DNA of 64,000 nt from FW021-bin31 sp964478125. GTDB lineage: Bacteria; Bacteroidota; Bacteroidia; Chitinophagales; Chitinophagaceae. The notes beneath the pieces are model-generated. The model made no database searches. It was given only the letters and a program-made list of their open reading frames with translations, and had not been told where the DNA came from. The number at the start of each line of letters is the position of its first letter. Within the stretch, counting starts at the first letter, position 1. Both the position numbers and the translations under genes were made by a program. Positions 41,281-51,086 of the stretch are shown piece after piece. The stretch spans positions 3,877-67,876 of the forward strand of contig CAYZGR010000009.1 in assembly GCA_964478125.1 (NCBI GenBank), in the 5' to 3' direction.

Positions 41281-43602
41281 ATGAAGCGGGGATTTTTTGT
41301 TATTTTGTTTTTAATAGGAACCCTGTCAGTAGAAGCTCAATCTCCCGAAAATCGCTTGGCGTCGCAGGATTATGCCCATGCAGCACAATTTATGTCCTAT
41401 AATACGGCTCGTTATGTAGACCACGGACAGGTAACTCCTAACTGGCGGTCTGATGACCAATTTTGGTTTCGGGATCTCATTCCGGGCGGCAGCCGTTTTA
41501 TATGGGTAAATCCTCATAAAAAGGTAAAGAGGGCCGCCTTTGATCAACAGAAGCTCGCTACCGCCCTGTCTGAAGCTACGGGGAGAAGTTATACAGCAGA
41601 AAAATTGCCCTTCCGGTCTTTTAGTTTTGCAGCGGACCAAAAATCTCTGCTGTTTTATGTGGACGGACAACATTGGAGATGTGATCTGAACACCTATAAA
41701 TGCACGAAAACAACTGGAGAATCCAGCAATTCCGGTCCCATCATAAAGAGCGACGAGGTGCTTTCTCCTGACGGGAAAAAAGCTGCTTTTATCAGGAATT
41801 ACAATCTGTGGATACGGGATTTGGCCACCGGTGAAGAAACCCAATTAACGACGGACGGTATTAAAAATTTTGGTTATGCCACAGATAATGCAAGCTGGAG
41901 ACACAGCGACCGCCCCATTCTGCGATGGTCGCCGGATTCCAAAAAGATCGCCACTTATAAGCAGGATCAGCGAAAAGTCAGTAATATGTACCTGGTCTCT
42001 ACCCATGTAGGAGCTCCTCGTTTGGAAGAATGGAAATATGAGCTTCCGGGTGATTCTGTCATCATGAAAATACATCGGGTTATTATTAATATAGATACGC
42101 CTCAAGTAGTTTTTTTGAATATACCCGCCGATCCCAGGCGTTCGACAATGATGGATGACATCATATATGACGGGCACCTGGCGGATGTACAATGGAGTTC
42201 GGATGGCGGCAAACTGGCTTTTGTTTCAACATCCCGTTATCATAAAACCGAAAAAGTTCGTATTGCGGATGCGACTACAGGAAAGGTTCGCGAAGTCTTT
42301 CAGGAAAAGGTTTCCACCCAATTTGAGTCGGGAGATGGCGGTATCAATTGGCGTTATTTGTCCCGTTCTAATGAATTTATATGGTTTTCCGAGCGGGACA
42401 ACCTGGGACATCTTTATTTATACGATGCGAGGACCGGAAGACTGAAAAACAAAATTACGGCTGGTGATTACGTAGTATATAAGATTGTAAAAGTGGATGA
42501 AAAGGACAGGATCATTTATTTCATGGCAACCGGATTGCAAAAAGAGAATCCCTATTTTAAAGTGTTTTGTAAAGTTCGGTTTGATGGAAAAGGATTTAAA
42601 GAATTGACGCCGGAGCCCGGAGATCATCGTATTACCCTTTCTCCTTCGGGGGATTATTTTATTGATCGTTATTCAAAGCCCGATGTGCCTGGTGTGGCCG
42701 TCTTACGTAATATAAAAGGAAAAGTCCTTCTTACATTGGCCCGAACAGATGTTTCCCGGCTGAAAGCAAGGGGCTGGAAACCCCCTCATCCCTTCTCCGT
42801 AAAAGCGGCAGATGGCCAGACGGATATTTATGGACTCTTGTTTACTCCTACTCATCTTGATAAAAATAAAAAATATCCCATTATAGATTATATCTACCCC
42901 GGCCCGCAAGCCGGAAGTATAGGAAACTGGTCCTTTACCCCTTCCCGGCGTGATAATCAGGCATTGGCCGAATTGGGATTCGTTGTCGTTGCTATTAACG
43001 GTACCGGCAATCCCTTACGTACTAAGGATTTCCAGGACAGGAGCTATGGGAATATGGCTATAAATACTTTACCTGATCAAATTGCGGGGATACGCCAACT
43101 GGCCAAACGGTATCCCTATATAGATACCACGAGAGTAGGTATATGGGGCCATTCAGGCGGTGGTTTTGCAACTGCTGCGGCCCTGTTTCGTTACCCTGAT
43201 TTCTTTAAGGTGGGGATAGCGGAATCGGGAAACCACGATAACCGCAATTACGAATCAGACTGGGGAGATCGTTTTAACGGCCCGATCCATAATAAAGAAT
43301 ATGCCGCACAAGCGAATGAAACATATGCTAAAAACCTCAAGGGAAAGTTGATGTTGGTAGTCGGATTGATGGATAATAATGTACCGCCCCAAAATACATT
43401 GCTTGTGGTACAGGCATTGGAGGATGCCAATAAAGATTTTGATCTGGTGATCTATCCCAACAGCCGGCATGGATATGGGGAATATTACTTTTATGAGATG
43501 CGCCGTAGATGGGATTATTTTGTAAAGAACCTATTGGGGAAAACGCCTCCAAAAGAATATCAGTTTCATTTTGAACCGGATCCCCGAAATGGAATAAAAT
43601 AA
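41281..43602 (+). CDS. S9 family peptidase (dipeptidyl peptidase IV-like)
   Basis: 773 residues: signal peptide (MKRGFFVILFLIGTLSVEAQ), N-terminal beta-propeller with repeated LxWSxDxKxIA-type blades, and C-terminal alpha/beta hydrolase. The nucleophile Ser625 is in WGHSGGG. The acid Asp is near GLMDNNVPPQ and the catalytic His is in SRHGYG. Likely a periplasmic peptidase that removes dipeptides from proline-containing peptides. ATG 41281 is chosen; the longer reading from 41191 overlaps the upstream gene and masks the signal peptide. Confidence 0.93.
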   Translation: MKRGFFVILFLIGTLSVEAQSPENRLASQDYAHAAQFMSYNTARYVDHGQVTPNWRSDDQFWFRDLIPGGSRFIWVNPHKKVKRAAFDQQKLATALSEATGRSYTAEKLPFRSFSFAADQKSLLFYVDGQHWRCDLNTYKCTKTTGESSNSGPIIKSDEVLSPDGKKAAFIRNYNLWIRDLATGEETQLTTDGIKNFGYATDNASWRHSDRPILRWSPDSKKIATYKQDQRKVSNMYLVSTHVGAPRLEEWKYELPGDSVIMKIHRVIINIDTPQVVFLNIPADPRRSTMMDDIIYDGHLADVQWSSDGGKLAFVSTSRYHKTEKVRIADATTGKVREVFQEKVSTQFESGDGGINWRYLSRSNEFIWFSERDNLGHLYLYDARTGRLKNKITAGDYVVYKIVKVDEKDRIIYFMATGLQKENPYFKVFCKVRFDGKGFKELTPEPGDHRITLSPSGDYFIDRYSKPDVPGVAVLRNIKGKVLLTLARTDVSRLKARGWKPPHPFSVKAADGQTDIYGLLFTPTHLDKNKKYPIIDYIYPGPQAGSIGNWSFTPSRRDNQALAELGFVVVAINGTGNPLRTKDFQDRSYGNMAINTLPDQIAGIRQLAKRYPYIDTTRVGIWGHSGGGFATAAALFRYPDFFKVGIAESGNHDNRNYESDWGDRFNGPIHNKEYAAQANETYAKNLKGKLMLVVGLMDNNVPPQNTLLVVQALEDANKDFDLVIYPNSRHGYGEYYFYEMRRRWDYFVKNLLGKTPPKEYQFHFEPDPRNGIK

Positions 43603-43606
43603 TTGA

Positions 43607-44185
43607 ATGATGACGAAATTATTTTTAGTCCGGCATGGACAATCCCAGTGGAACCTGGAGAACCGTTTCACCGGTTGGAAAGATATAGATCTCACTTCAA
43701 AAGGAAAAGAAGAGGCAGCGCATGCGGGAGAAATTCTGAAAAATGAGCATATAGCGGTAGCTTTTACTTCTAAATTGATCAGGGCGCAGCATACCTTAAA
43801 AATTATCCTCGAGGAAATAGGTAAAACAGATATTCCCGTTATGAGCGACAAAGCGCTCAACGAACGCTCATACGGTGATCTCGAAGGCCTGAATAAAGCG
43901 GAAACGGCAAAGAAATTCGGAGCTGAACAGGTACATATATGGAGAAGATCTTATGATGTGGCCCCGCCGGGTGGAGAAAGCCTGAAAAACACCTATGAAC
44001 GGGTGATTCCATATTTTAAAAAATGTATCAAACCTGAGTTAACACAACATAAGAATGTACTGATCGTGGCTCATGGCAACAGTTTGAGAGCTTTGGTCAT
44101 GTACCTGGAACACCTTTCTCCGGAAGAAATACTTGAAAAAGAAATAGCCACAGGCAGACCCTTAGAGTACGATTTCGATTCATGA
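43607..44185 (+). CDS. gpmA: 2,3-bisphosphoglycerate-dependent phosphoglycerate mutase
   Basis: 192 residues of the histidine phosphatase superfamily. The phospho-His is in LVRHGQSQWNLENRFTGW, ERSYGDLEGLNK follows near residue 87, and the second His is in VAHGNSLRAL. The match of the surrounding residues to GpmA is strong, so glycolytic 3PG/2PG interconversion is the likely reaction. The chain is shorter than E. coli GpmA (about 250). It follows the S9 peptidase by 4 bp. Confidence 0.9.
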   Translation: MMTKLFLVRHGQSQWNLENRFTGWKDIDLTSKGKEEAAHAGEILKNEHIAVAFTSKLIRAQHTLKIILEEIGKTDIPVMSDKALNERSYGDLEGLNKAETAKKFGAEQVHIWRRSYDVAPPGGESLKNTYERVIPYFKKCIKPELTQHKNVLIVAHGNSLRALVMYLEHLSPEEILEKEIATGRPLEYDFDS

Positions 44186-44258
44186 TAGTCAGATGTTTCC
44201 ATTCCAAAGTAAGGATTCCTTCTTTACCGGATTTTTTATAACTTACTGCCAATTTTGA

Positions 44259-46703
44259 ATGGCCATGCACTGGAAAGGTTTTTTTATCTCCTTAATCATA
44301 ACGTTGATCCTGATTTTTGTACTGAATCGGAAATGGGGATCCTTGCCTCCGATGGGGAAATTATTGAGCCCGCAGGAAGGGTTATGGAGAAATGCGGAAC
44401 CGGTCAGTAAAGATTTCTCCACACATATCCGGGTACCCGCTGTCAACCAGCCTGTGAAAGTGTGGTTAGACGCACGCATGGTTCCCCATATTTTTGCCCG
44501 GAATGACCGGGATGCTTATTATGTACAGGGATATTTGACGGCCAGGGCCCGGCTTTGGCAGATGGAAATGCAAATACGGGCTGCAGGGGGATATGTCTCG
44601 GAGATTTTGGGGCCGAAGGCTCTGCGTTATGATCGTTTGCAAAGAAGAAAGGGCATGGTTTCGGCAGCAGAAAAAACACTGGCTGCAATGGAGGCCGATT
44701 CTGCTACTATGGAAATGTGCAATGCATATACTGCAGGGGTCAATGCCTATATTAAAACGCTGGATTATGCAGATTTGCCTTTAGAATACAAGCTTCTGGA
44801 TTATAAGCCCGAAAAATGGAGCAATTTGAAAACGGCATTATTGATCAAGTACCTGGGAGATTATCTCACCGGTTATACCAATGATCTGAAAAATACCAAT
44901 GCTTTGAATTATTTTACACTAGCCCAATTTAATAAGATCTATCCTGATTTTCCTCAGAGGGACTTCCCGGTTATTCCTGCCGGTACGCCCTATTATAATC
45001 CCTCCGTACCCTTGGGAATCGCACCGCCGGATAGTTTATGGATCCCTCAAAAAGTTCCCTTTTCTCCTCCCATGCCGGACAAAGATAATGGGAGCAACAA
45101 TTGGGCGGTAGGAAGTAAAAAGACCAAAAGCGGCGCCGCTATTTTATGTAATGATCCGCACTTAGGCTTGAATTTACCTTCCCTTTGGTACGAAGTACAG
45201 TTATCTGCGCCCGGCATGAGCGTATATGGCGTCTCTTTACCGGGCGCGCCGGGGGTGGTTATAGGATTTAATGATCACATTGCCTGGGGGCTTACCAATG
45301 CCATGCGTGATGTAAAAGATTTTTATGCCATCCGTTTTAAAGATAAGCGTAAAAAGCAATATTGGTTTGATAACGGTTGGAAAGATACGAGGTTACGGGT
45401 TGAGAAAATAAATATCAGGGGGCATGCGCCTTATTATGATACGGTGGCTTATACGGTTTTCGGTCCGGTGATTTACGATCGTACCTTCCCGGATACCCTG
45501 TCCAATGCTCCGGTGCTGGCCGTTCACTGGGCAGCAAATGACTCTACTAACGAATTGAAGGCATTTAATCTTTTAAATCATGCTAAAAATTACAATGATT
45601 TTAAAAGGGCTTTACAATACTTTGATTGTCCGGCTCAAAATTTTGCCTTTGCGGACGTGACCGGAAATATAGGAATGTGGGAGCAGGGTAAATTTCCCGT
45701 AAGATGGAAAAATCAGGGAAAATTCATCTTGCCGGGCGATGACAGCACTTATGTCTGGCACGGATCCATACCTTTCGACGAAAATCCCAATATTTTTGAT
45801 CCGGAGTCGAATTATGTTTTTTCTGCAAATCAAAATCCGACCGATTCCACTTATCCTTATCCTTATTTTGGAAATTTTGTCTATTACAGGGCGGAGCATA
45901 TTTCACGCTTTCTACAGGCCCATGACAAGATGACTGTTTCCGATATGATGTATTTACAGACCGATTATTATAGTGCATTTGCTGCTGAAGCCCTTCCTTT
46001 TATGTTGGAGCATATGACTACAGGGATCAATATGAATCAGGAAGCTTTAAGATACAGAGACAGTCTGCAAAGCTGGGATTACCAAATGGTACCCGAAAGC
46101 ATAAGCCCAACGATATTCTTTAACTGGTGGAAAAATTTAAAAAAGGCCATCTGGGATGATGACCTGCAAAGATCCGATTCTCTTTCCCTGGCCCGTCCAT
46201 CGGATAAGACCACCATTGAATGGCTTGAGCGCGACACGGCAATGCCTTATGTGGACAACCGCAATACCCCTGAAAAGGAAACGCTGAGCGCGCTGCTCAA
46301 TCAAACGTTTAAGCAAACGGCAGACTCCCTGTCGAAACTGAAAACGGACAGCTTACGCCAATGGGGAATCTATCAGGGAACCAATATTATGCATCTTACC
46401 GGTATTCCTGCATTTAGCCGGAAGCATCTTTTTACGGGAGGAAGCCGCCTTACCGTCAATGCAAACAAAAAAGATGAAGACGGCAAGAGCATGGGGCCAT
46501 CGTGGCGGATGATCGTGCAGATGAGCGATCCTGTTGAAGCTTATGGAGTATATCCGGGAGGACAGAGTGGAAATCCCGGCAGCCGGTATTATGATGATTT
46601 TATTCAAAACTGGGAAAAAGGAAAGTATTATCCATTACATCTTTTAACGCCGTTAGATAGCAACAGTACGGCCATTAGATATCGCATGATCTTTTCAAAA
46701 TAA
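44259..46703 (+). CDS. Penicillin acylase family N-terminal-nucleophile hydrolase
   Basis: 814 residues. An N-terminal membrane segment or signal anchor (about 8-23) is followed by the A-chain region, a spacer, and the self-cleavage site Gly278-Ser279 in DNGSNNWAVG. Cleavage would free Ser279 as the nucleophile. B-chain blocks NDPHLGLNLPSLWYEVQL and GFNDHIAWGLTNAM are present. Such enzymes cleave amides such as acyl-homoserine lactones, beta-lactam side chains or peptides. The substrate is not predictable. ATG 44265 is an alternative start. Confidence 0.9.
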   Translation: MAMHWKGFFISLIITLILIFVLNRKWGSLPPMGKLLSPQEGLWRNAEPVSKDFSTHIRVPAVNQPVKVWLDARMVPHIFARNDRDAYYVQGYLTARARLWQMEMQIRAAGGYVSEILGPKALRYDRLQRRKGMVSAAEKTLAAMEADSATMEMCNAYTAGVNAYIKTLDYADLPLEYKLLDYKPEKWSNLKTALLIKYLGDYLTGYTNDLKNTNALNYFTLAQFNKIYPDFPQRDFPVIPAGTPYYNPSVPLGIAPPDSLWIPQKVPFSPPMPDKDNGSNNWAVGSKKTKSGAAILCNDPHLGLNLPSLWYEVQLSAPGMSVYGVSLPGAPGVVIGFNDHIAWGLTNAMRDVKDFYAIRFKDKRKKQYWFDNGWKDTRLRVEKINIRGHAPYYDTVAYTVFGPVIYDRTFPDTLSNAPVLAVHWAANDSTNELKAFNLLNHAKNYNDFKRALQYFDCPAQNFAFADVTGNIGMWEQGKFPVRWKNQGKFILPGDDSTYVWHGSIPFDENPNIFDPESNYVFSANQNPTDSTYPYPYFGNFVYYRAEHISRFLQAHDKMTVSDMMYLQTDYYSAFAAEALPFMLEHMTTGINMNQEALRYRDSLQSWDYQMVPESISPTIFFNWWKNLKKAIWDDDLQRSDSLSLARPSDKTTIEWLERDTAMPYVDNRNTPEKETLSALLNQTFKQTADSLSKLKTDSLRQWGIYQGTNIMHLTGIPAFSRKHLFTGGSRLTVNANKKDEDGKSMGPSWRMIVQMSDPVEAYGVYPGGQSGNPGSRYYDDFIQNWEKGKYYPLHLLTPLDSNSTAIRYRMIFSK

Positions 46704-46709
46704 AAAAGG

Positions 46710-47084
46710 ATGAAAGGGCTTATTACATTTTTGCTGACCGGGGTTTTAAGTTATGTCGCAGGTTTATTTTATCCCTGGTGGAGTATAGCCGTGGTGGCAT
46801 TTGTTATTGCATTGATCATCCGGCAGCATCCGTTAAAAGCTTTTTTTACGGCATTCCTTTCGGTCTTTGTTTTTTGGTTTGGATTCAGTTTTTTTATAGA
46901 TCTGGCCAATGATCATATCCTGGCCAACCGGATGGCCCTCTTGTTTTTTAAGGTTTCATCGCCAATTTTGATGTGTGTGGTTTCCGGTCTCCTGGGTGGC
47001 ATAGTAGCCGGTTTTGCCGCATTGAGTGCTTCTTTTCTGCGTAAAAAAAGAAGGAAGAACCTGTCTCAGCCTTCTTATGTATAA
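46710..47084 (+). CDS. Small membrane protein of unknown function
   Basis: 124 residues with about four hydrophobic segments and a basic C-terminal tail (RKKRRKN). It begins 6 bp after the penicillin acylase stop, so it is translated from the same message. I do not recognise the family. Confidence 0.7.
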   Translation: MKGLITFLLTGVLSYVAGLFYPWWSIAVVAFVIALIIRQHPLKAFFTAFLSVFVFWFGFSFFIDLANDHILANRMALLFFKVSSPILMCVVSGLLGGIVAGFAALSASFLRKKRRKNLSQPSYV

Positions 47085-47104
47085 AAAAAGAGCCCTGTCC
47101 TGTT

Positions 47105-48124
47105 TCAGAGAGATCGCCGTTGTAAAAGGGTAAAGGGGTTTTTTACTTTTGTTATTTGCTTGTCCAGGATCAAATGGGCGGCGGTGCTTCCCATGGCTTT
47201 GTGATGGGTGGAAATGACGGTGATGCCATCCAGCAGGATTTCTTTGAGCGGTGTCTCGTTATAGGAAATAATACCGATATCCCTCCCGATTTTCAACTGT
47301 TTCTTATTACATATTTTAACCAGAGTCGCCAGATCTGTCTCTTCGATTACAACATATGCTTCTCCTCGGCTTACGGGAATAGAATCATCCATATCACCGA
47401 TGATGGAATAGTCGTAATCATACATTTTACAAAAGCTGCGAAACCCGATCATAATTTCAGGCGGATAGGGGACTACGTCTGGATTGACATATACCAGCTT
47501 GTGATATTTTTTTAAAAGGGGTCTGGCTCTTTCGAGCGCTTCAATAATGTCTTTTCTGAAGTCCTGGTATACCGCGGCATAATGCGTGCCCAATTCCGGC
47601 AGATCTCTGTCCAACAGGATCAGTTTATTTTTTGGGATGCGCTTTAAAAGTTTTAAAGCTTCCTCATGGTGTTCATAAAAATGAGGCATAACCACGTAAT
47701 AATCATACAGATCAAGATGATTATTTAAAATTGACTCCAGTACCTGAACGTTCCAGTGATGGATCTGTAGATCTACCTTTGCTTTGGTTCCTAATGTTTG
47801 TACAAAGGCATTATAAATTTGCTTTTTATAATTGCTGATCTTATTGAATACCAAAAGTACGTGCAGAGGCGCCTCCACGTCGGTACGCAAAACATAATAT
47901 CCCTTTCCCTTAACGGATTCTATGATTCCCTGCCTGCGCAGCTCCTTGTACGCTTTTTCTACCGTGTCTCTTGATAAAAGATATTCGGCACTTAGTTCAT
48001 TTATCGAAGGGAGCCGATAACCCCGTTTATAAACGCCGTCCCGTATGGCATTTAAAATAGCTTCCGAAACGGATAAATATTTTGGTATATTGGGAAGAAA
48101 AGTAATCTCAAGCTCTGAATCCAT
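47105..48124 (-). CDS. GntR-type regulator with a sugar-binding (LacI-like) C-terminal domain
   Basis: 339 residues. The N-terminal winged helix is typical GntR (LPSINELSAEYLLSRDTVEKAYKELRRQGIIESVKGKGYYV). The remainder resembles a periplasmic-binding-protein fold, as in Bacteroidota GntR sensors of free sugars, for example the B. thetaiotaomicron fucose regulator. It is divergent from the rhamnosidase gene across a 136-bp spacer, so a deoxy-sugar such as L-rhamnose is the likely signal. The ligand is inference. Confidence 0.88.
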   Translation of the reverse strand: MDSELEITFLPNIPKYLSVSEAILNAIRDGVYKRGYRLPSINELSAEYLLSRDTVEKAYKELRRQGIIESVKGKGYYVLRTDVEAPLHVLLVFNKISNYKKQIYNAFVQTLGTKAKVDLQIHHWNVQVLESILNNHLDLYDYYVVMPHFYEHHEEALKLLKRIPKNKLILLDRDLPELGTHYAAVYQDFRKDIIEALERARPLLKKYHKLVYVNPDVVPYPPEIMIGFRSFCKMYDYDYSIIGDMDDSIPVSRGEAYVVIEETDLATLVKICNKKQLKIGRDIGIISYNETPLKEILLDGITVISTHHKAMGSTAAHLILDKQITKVKNPFTLLQRRSL

Positions 48125-48260
48125 TTTTCAAATTTAACTGTGGGGCCAAAATACAGAAATAAAAGAAGAAAATGAGAAAGATACTTCAAAAACAGGATAG
48201 TACAGGAAGGCTTATTTTAAATTTTGAAATAACTTTCACAAAAATTAAGAATTAAGGATT

Positions 48261-50666
48261 ATGAATTTGAAAGTTTATAAATCAGGGCTGTTCATTCCAA
48301 TTTTTATTTTTATTATTTCTTCCTATTCCATTGCCCAGAATAGAGAAATTAACCCCAAGTTGCTGCATGGAACATGGACTGCACATTGGATCGCCTGTCC
48401 GGATATTCAGGCTAAGGCTTATGGAGTTTATCACTTCAGAAAAACAGTGCAACTGCCGTCTAAACCGGATCATTTTATTATCCATGTATCCGCGGATAAT
48501 CGTTACCATTTATATGTGAACGGTCATTCTGTTGGCCGGGGGCCCGCACGAAGCAGCCTTTATAACTGGAATTTCGGTACGTATGACATTGCTCCTTATC
48601 TCCATGCAGGGACGAATGTGCTGGCGGCCGGGGTTTGGAATATGGGGGAATATGCCCCGGTTGCACAAATTTCCAGGCAAACGGGATTTTTGGTCCAGGG
48701 AGACGATATAGCGGAGCAAATTGTGAACACGGATAATTCCTGGAAGGTTTTAAAGGATTCCGCTTACCGCCCAACCGCTTTGGACGCGGGAGCCTTATTG
48801 CACAGCTACGTGGCTGTAGGCGCCTGTGATGAGGTGCAGGGGAAATATTATCCATGGGGATGGCAACAGCCGGATTATGATGCGTCTGCCTGGGAACAGG
48901 CAAAAGTGATCCATACTCCGGTCGTCCCGTCGGGATATGGTACGGATAATAAATGGATACTGTCTCCCAGAACCATTCCTCCTATGGAAGAAAGGATGCA
49001 ACGGATCAAAAAGCTCCGAAGAACCGGCGGGATAAAAGTAAATAAAGATTTTTTGCAAGGGAATGCTCCCGTGACCATTCCCGCACACGTTGAGGTTACC
49101 TTATTGCTGGATCAATCTTACGAGACCATAGGGTACCCGGTTTTGAAAGTAAGTGGCGGGGCAGATGCAAAAATCAAATTAACGTATGCAGAGGCTTTAT
49201 TTGATAAAAACGGGCGTAAGGGGAACCGTAATGAGATCGCCGGGAAAACCATCAGGGGCCTATATGATATTTTTTATCCTGATGGAGGAGAAAATCGTAG
49301 TTTTAGTACCCTTTGGGTTCGTACCTGGCGTTATTTACAAATCAAGATAAAGACGAGGGACGAGCCCTTGAAGCTGGAAGATATTTATGGGATTTTCAGC
49401 GCTTATCCTCTTGAACAGAAAGCTACTTTTAGCAGCAGTGATCCTTCTTTGAAGAAAATATGGAAAACCGGATGGCGCACAGCAAGACTTTGTGCGGGAG
49501 AGACCTATTTTGATTGTCCCTATTATGAACAATTGCAATATGAGGGAGATACCCGCATACAGGCGTTGATTTCTTTGTATAATACGGGAGATGACCGGCT
49601 GGTTCGTAAAGCCATTAATGACTTTTATAATTCCCGCTTCCCAAACGGGCTTCCGCAAGGGCGTTATCCCAGCAATAAGATGCAGATCATTCCTCCCTAT
49701 GCGCTTTTCTGGGTATCAATGTTATACGATTACTGGATGCTTTGTCCCGACACTGCTTTTCTTGAAAAATATCTGGATGCGGCGAATCTGATACTCAAAT
49801 GGTATGAACGGCATATTGATCCCAAAGAGGGGATGTTGGGCGCTATGGAATGGTGGAATTTTGTAGATTGGGATAAGGCTTTCCGGGGAGGGGTGCCGGA
49901 CGGAGCAACAGACGGGCACTCATCGGTCATCACGCTACAGTATGCATATACCTTACAGCAGGCTTCTAAATTGTTTGCTTATTATAACCGGAAGGAAGCG
50001 GCACGGCATTATCTCAAGCTGGCTCGTGATCTCGCGGGTCAAACATATCAAAATTGCTTTGATCATCAAAGGATGGAGATGGCCAACCAACCCCGGAAAG
50101 AAAAGTTTAGCCAGCATGCCGGTATTATGGCGCTTTTGGCAGATGCCATTCCTGCAGACGAGGAACAAAGCGTGATGAGAAATATCTTAGAAGACACTAC
50201 CTTAAGTCAGGCGACCTTTTATTTTAGATTTTATCTCATGCGGGCGCTGATAAAAACAGGAAATGGAGATCAATATTATTCTCAACTGACACCCTGGAGA
50301 GATATGTTGAAGACGGGATTAACGACTTTTGCTGAAGAGCCCGATCCCACACGTTCGGATTGCCATGCCTGGTCGGCCAGCCCCAACTATGATTTCTTAG
50401 CTACTATTTGCGGAATCATGCCGGATGCACCGGGATTTAAAAAAGTGCGTATTGCTCCTGCATTGGGAGGGCTGAATGAAGTGAGTGCAAGCATGCCCCT
50501 CCCGGGAAGACTTTCAGAGGAAAAAATAAAAGTACACTTTAAACGTGTGGGAAAAGAGGGATTAAAAGGAACGATTATTCTTCCGGAAAATATGGACGGT
50601 GTCTTTGCTTGGAAGGGGAAAGAGATTCAATTGCATGAAGGAAGCCAAAGCATAGATGTAAATTGA
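48261..50666 (+). CDS. GH78-like alpha-L-rhamnosidase
   Basis: 801 residues with a signal peptide ending near SIAQ. N-terminal beta domains include ADNRYHLYVNGHSVGRGPAR (the lectin-like fold common in GH78). A C-terminal (alpha/alpha)6 barrel follows with ETYFDCPYYEQLQYEGDTR, where the acidic residues match the catalytic region of GH78. It would release L-rhamnose from glycans in the periplasm or at the surface. The next gene, rhamnose mutarotase, supports the sugar assignment. It is probably controlled by the divergent GntR regulator. Confidence 0.88.
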   Translation: MNLKVYKSGLFIPIFIFIISSYSIAQNREINPKLLHGTWTAHWIACPDIQAKAYGVYHFRKTVQLPSKPDHFIIHVSADNRYHLYVNGHSVGRGPARSSLYNWNFGTYDIAPYLHAGTNVLAAGVWNMGEYAPVAQISRQTGFLVQGDDIAEQIVNTDNSWKVLKDSAYRPTALDAGALLHSYVAVGACDEVQGKYYPWGWQQPDYDASAWEQAKVIHTPVVPSGYGTDNKWILSPRTIPPMEERMQRIKKLRRTGGIKVNKDFLQGNAPVTIPAHVEVTLLLDQSYETIGYPVLKVSGGADAKIKLTYAEALFDKNGRKGNRNEIAGKTIRGLYDIFYPDGGENRSFSTLWVRTWRYLQIKIKTRDEPLKLEDIYGIFSAYPLEQKATFSSSDPSLKKIWKTGWRTARLCAGETYFDCPYYEQLQYEGDTRIQALISLYNTGDDRLVRKAINDFYNSRFPNGLPQGRYPSNKMQIIPPYALFWVSMLYDYWMLCPDTAFLEKYLDAANLILKWYERHIDPKEGMLGAMEWWNFVDWDKAFRGGVPDGATDGHSSVITLQYAYTLQQASKLFAYYNRKEAARHYLKLARDLAGQTYQNCFDHQRMEMANQPRKEKFSQHAGIMALLADAIPADEEQSVMRNILEDTTLSQATFYFRFYLMRALIKTGNGDQYYSQLTPWRDMLKTGLTTFAEEPDPTRSDCHAWSASPNYDFLATICGIMPDAPGFKKVRIAPALGGLNEVSASMPLPGRLSEEKIKVHFKRVGKEGLKGTIILPENMDGVFAWKGKEIQLHEGSQSIDVN

Positions 50667-50725
50667 GCATTCTGATCGAATATAACCAACACAACAAGAG
50701 GTCAAATGCATAGAACCAGAAAACT

Positions 50726-50757
50726 ATATAACCGTTCAACCATATAACCATTTAACC
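50726..50757 (+). repeat. Two tandem 16-bp repeats before the rhamnose mutarotase gene
   Basis: Two adjacent 16-bp units (ATATAACCGTTCAACC and ATATAACCATTTAACC) match at 14 of 16 positions. They end one base before the ATG at 50759. Use as regulator sites or as mRNA leader is possible but not shown. Confidence 0.5.
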
Positions 50758-50758
50758 C

Positions 50759-51073
50759 ATGAAACAACGCGTATTCAAAATGCTGTTAAAACCAGGGTAT
50801 GCTGATGAATATAAAAAAAGACATGACCGTATCTGGCCCGAGTTAAAAACACTTTTAAATGAATCGGGGATAAGAGACTATTCTATCTGGCTCGATGAGG
50901 AAACCAATATACTTTTTGCCATACAGAAACTGCCGGACCAGTTTGATGAGTCAACTTTATCTGAAGATCCCGTAATGAAAAAATGGTGGAAGTATATGGC
51001 AGACATTATGGATACCAATGAAGATCTCTCACCTGTTTCGGTTGAACTTAAACCTATGTTTTTTATGAAATAA
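50759..51073 (+). CDS. rhaM: L-rhamnose mutarotase
   Basis: Interconverts the alpha and beta anomers of L-rhamnose, so that the free sugar from the upstream rhamnosidase can enter the catabolic isomerase. 104 residues, as in the E. coli enzyme, with the equivalent His22 and Tyr18 (YKKRHDRIWPEL) and the Trp-Trp pair in MKKWWKYMADIM. It is the strongest evidence that this locus handles rhamnose. It sits 14 bp before an esterase gene. Confidence 0.93.
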   Translation: MKQRVFKMLLKPGYADEYKKRHDRIWPELKTLLNESGIRDYSIWLDEETNILFAIQKLPDQFDESTLSEDPVMKKWWKYMADIMDTNEDLSPVSVELKPMFFMK

Positions 51074-51086
51074 ACATTATAGTCTT

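Noticed and set aside
48478..49088. Antisense ORFs within the rhamnosidase gene
   Set aside because: They are antisense readings of a long, domain-consistent GH78 frame and have no independent support.
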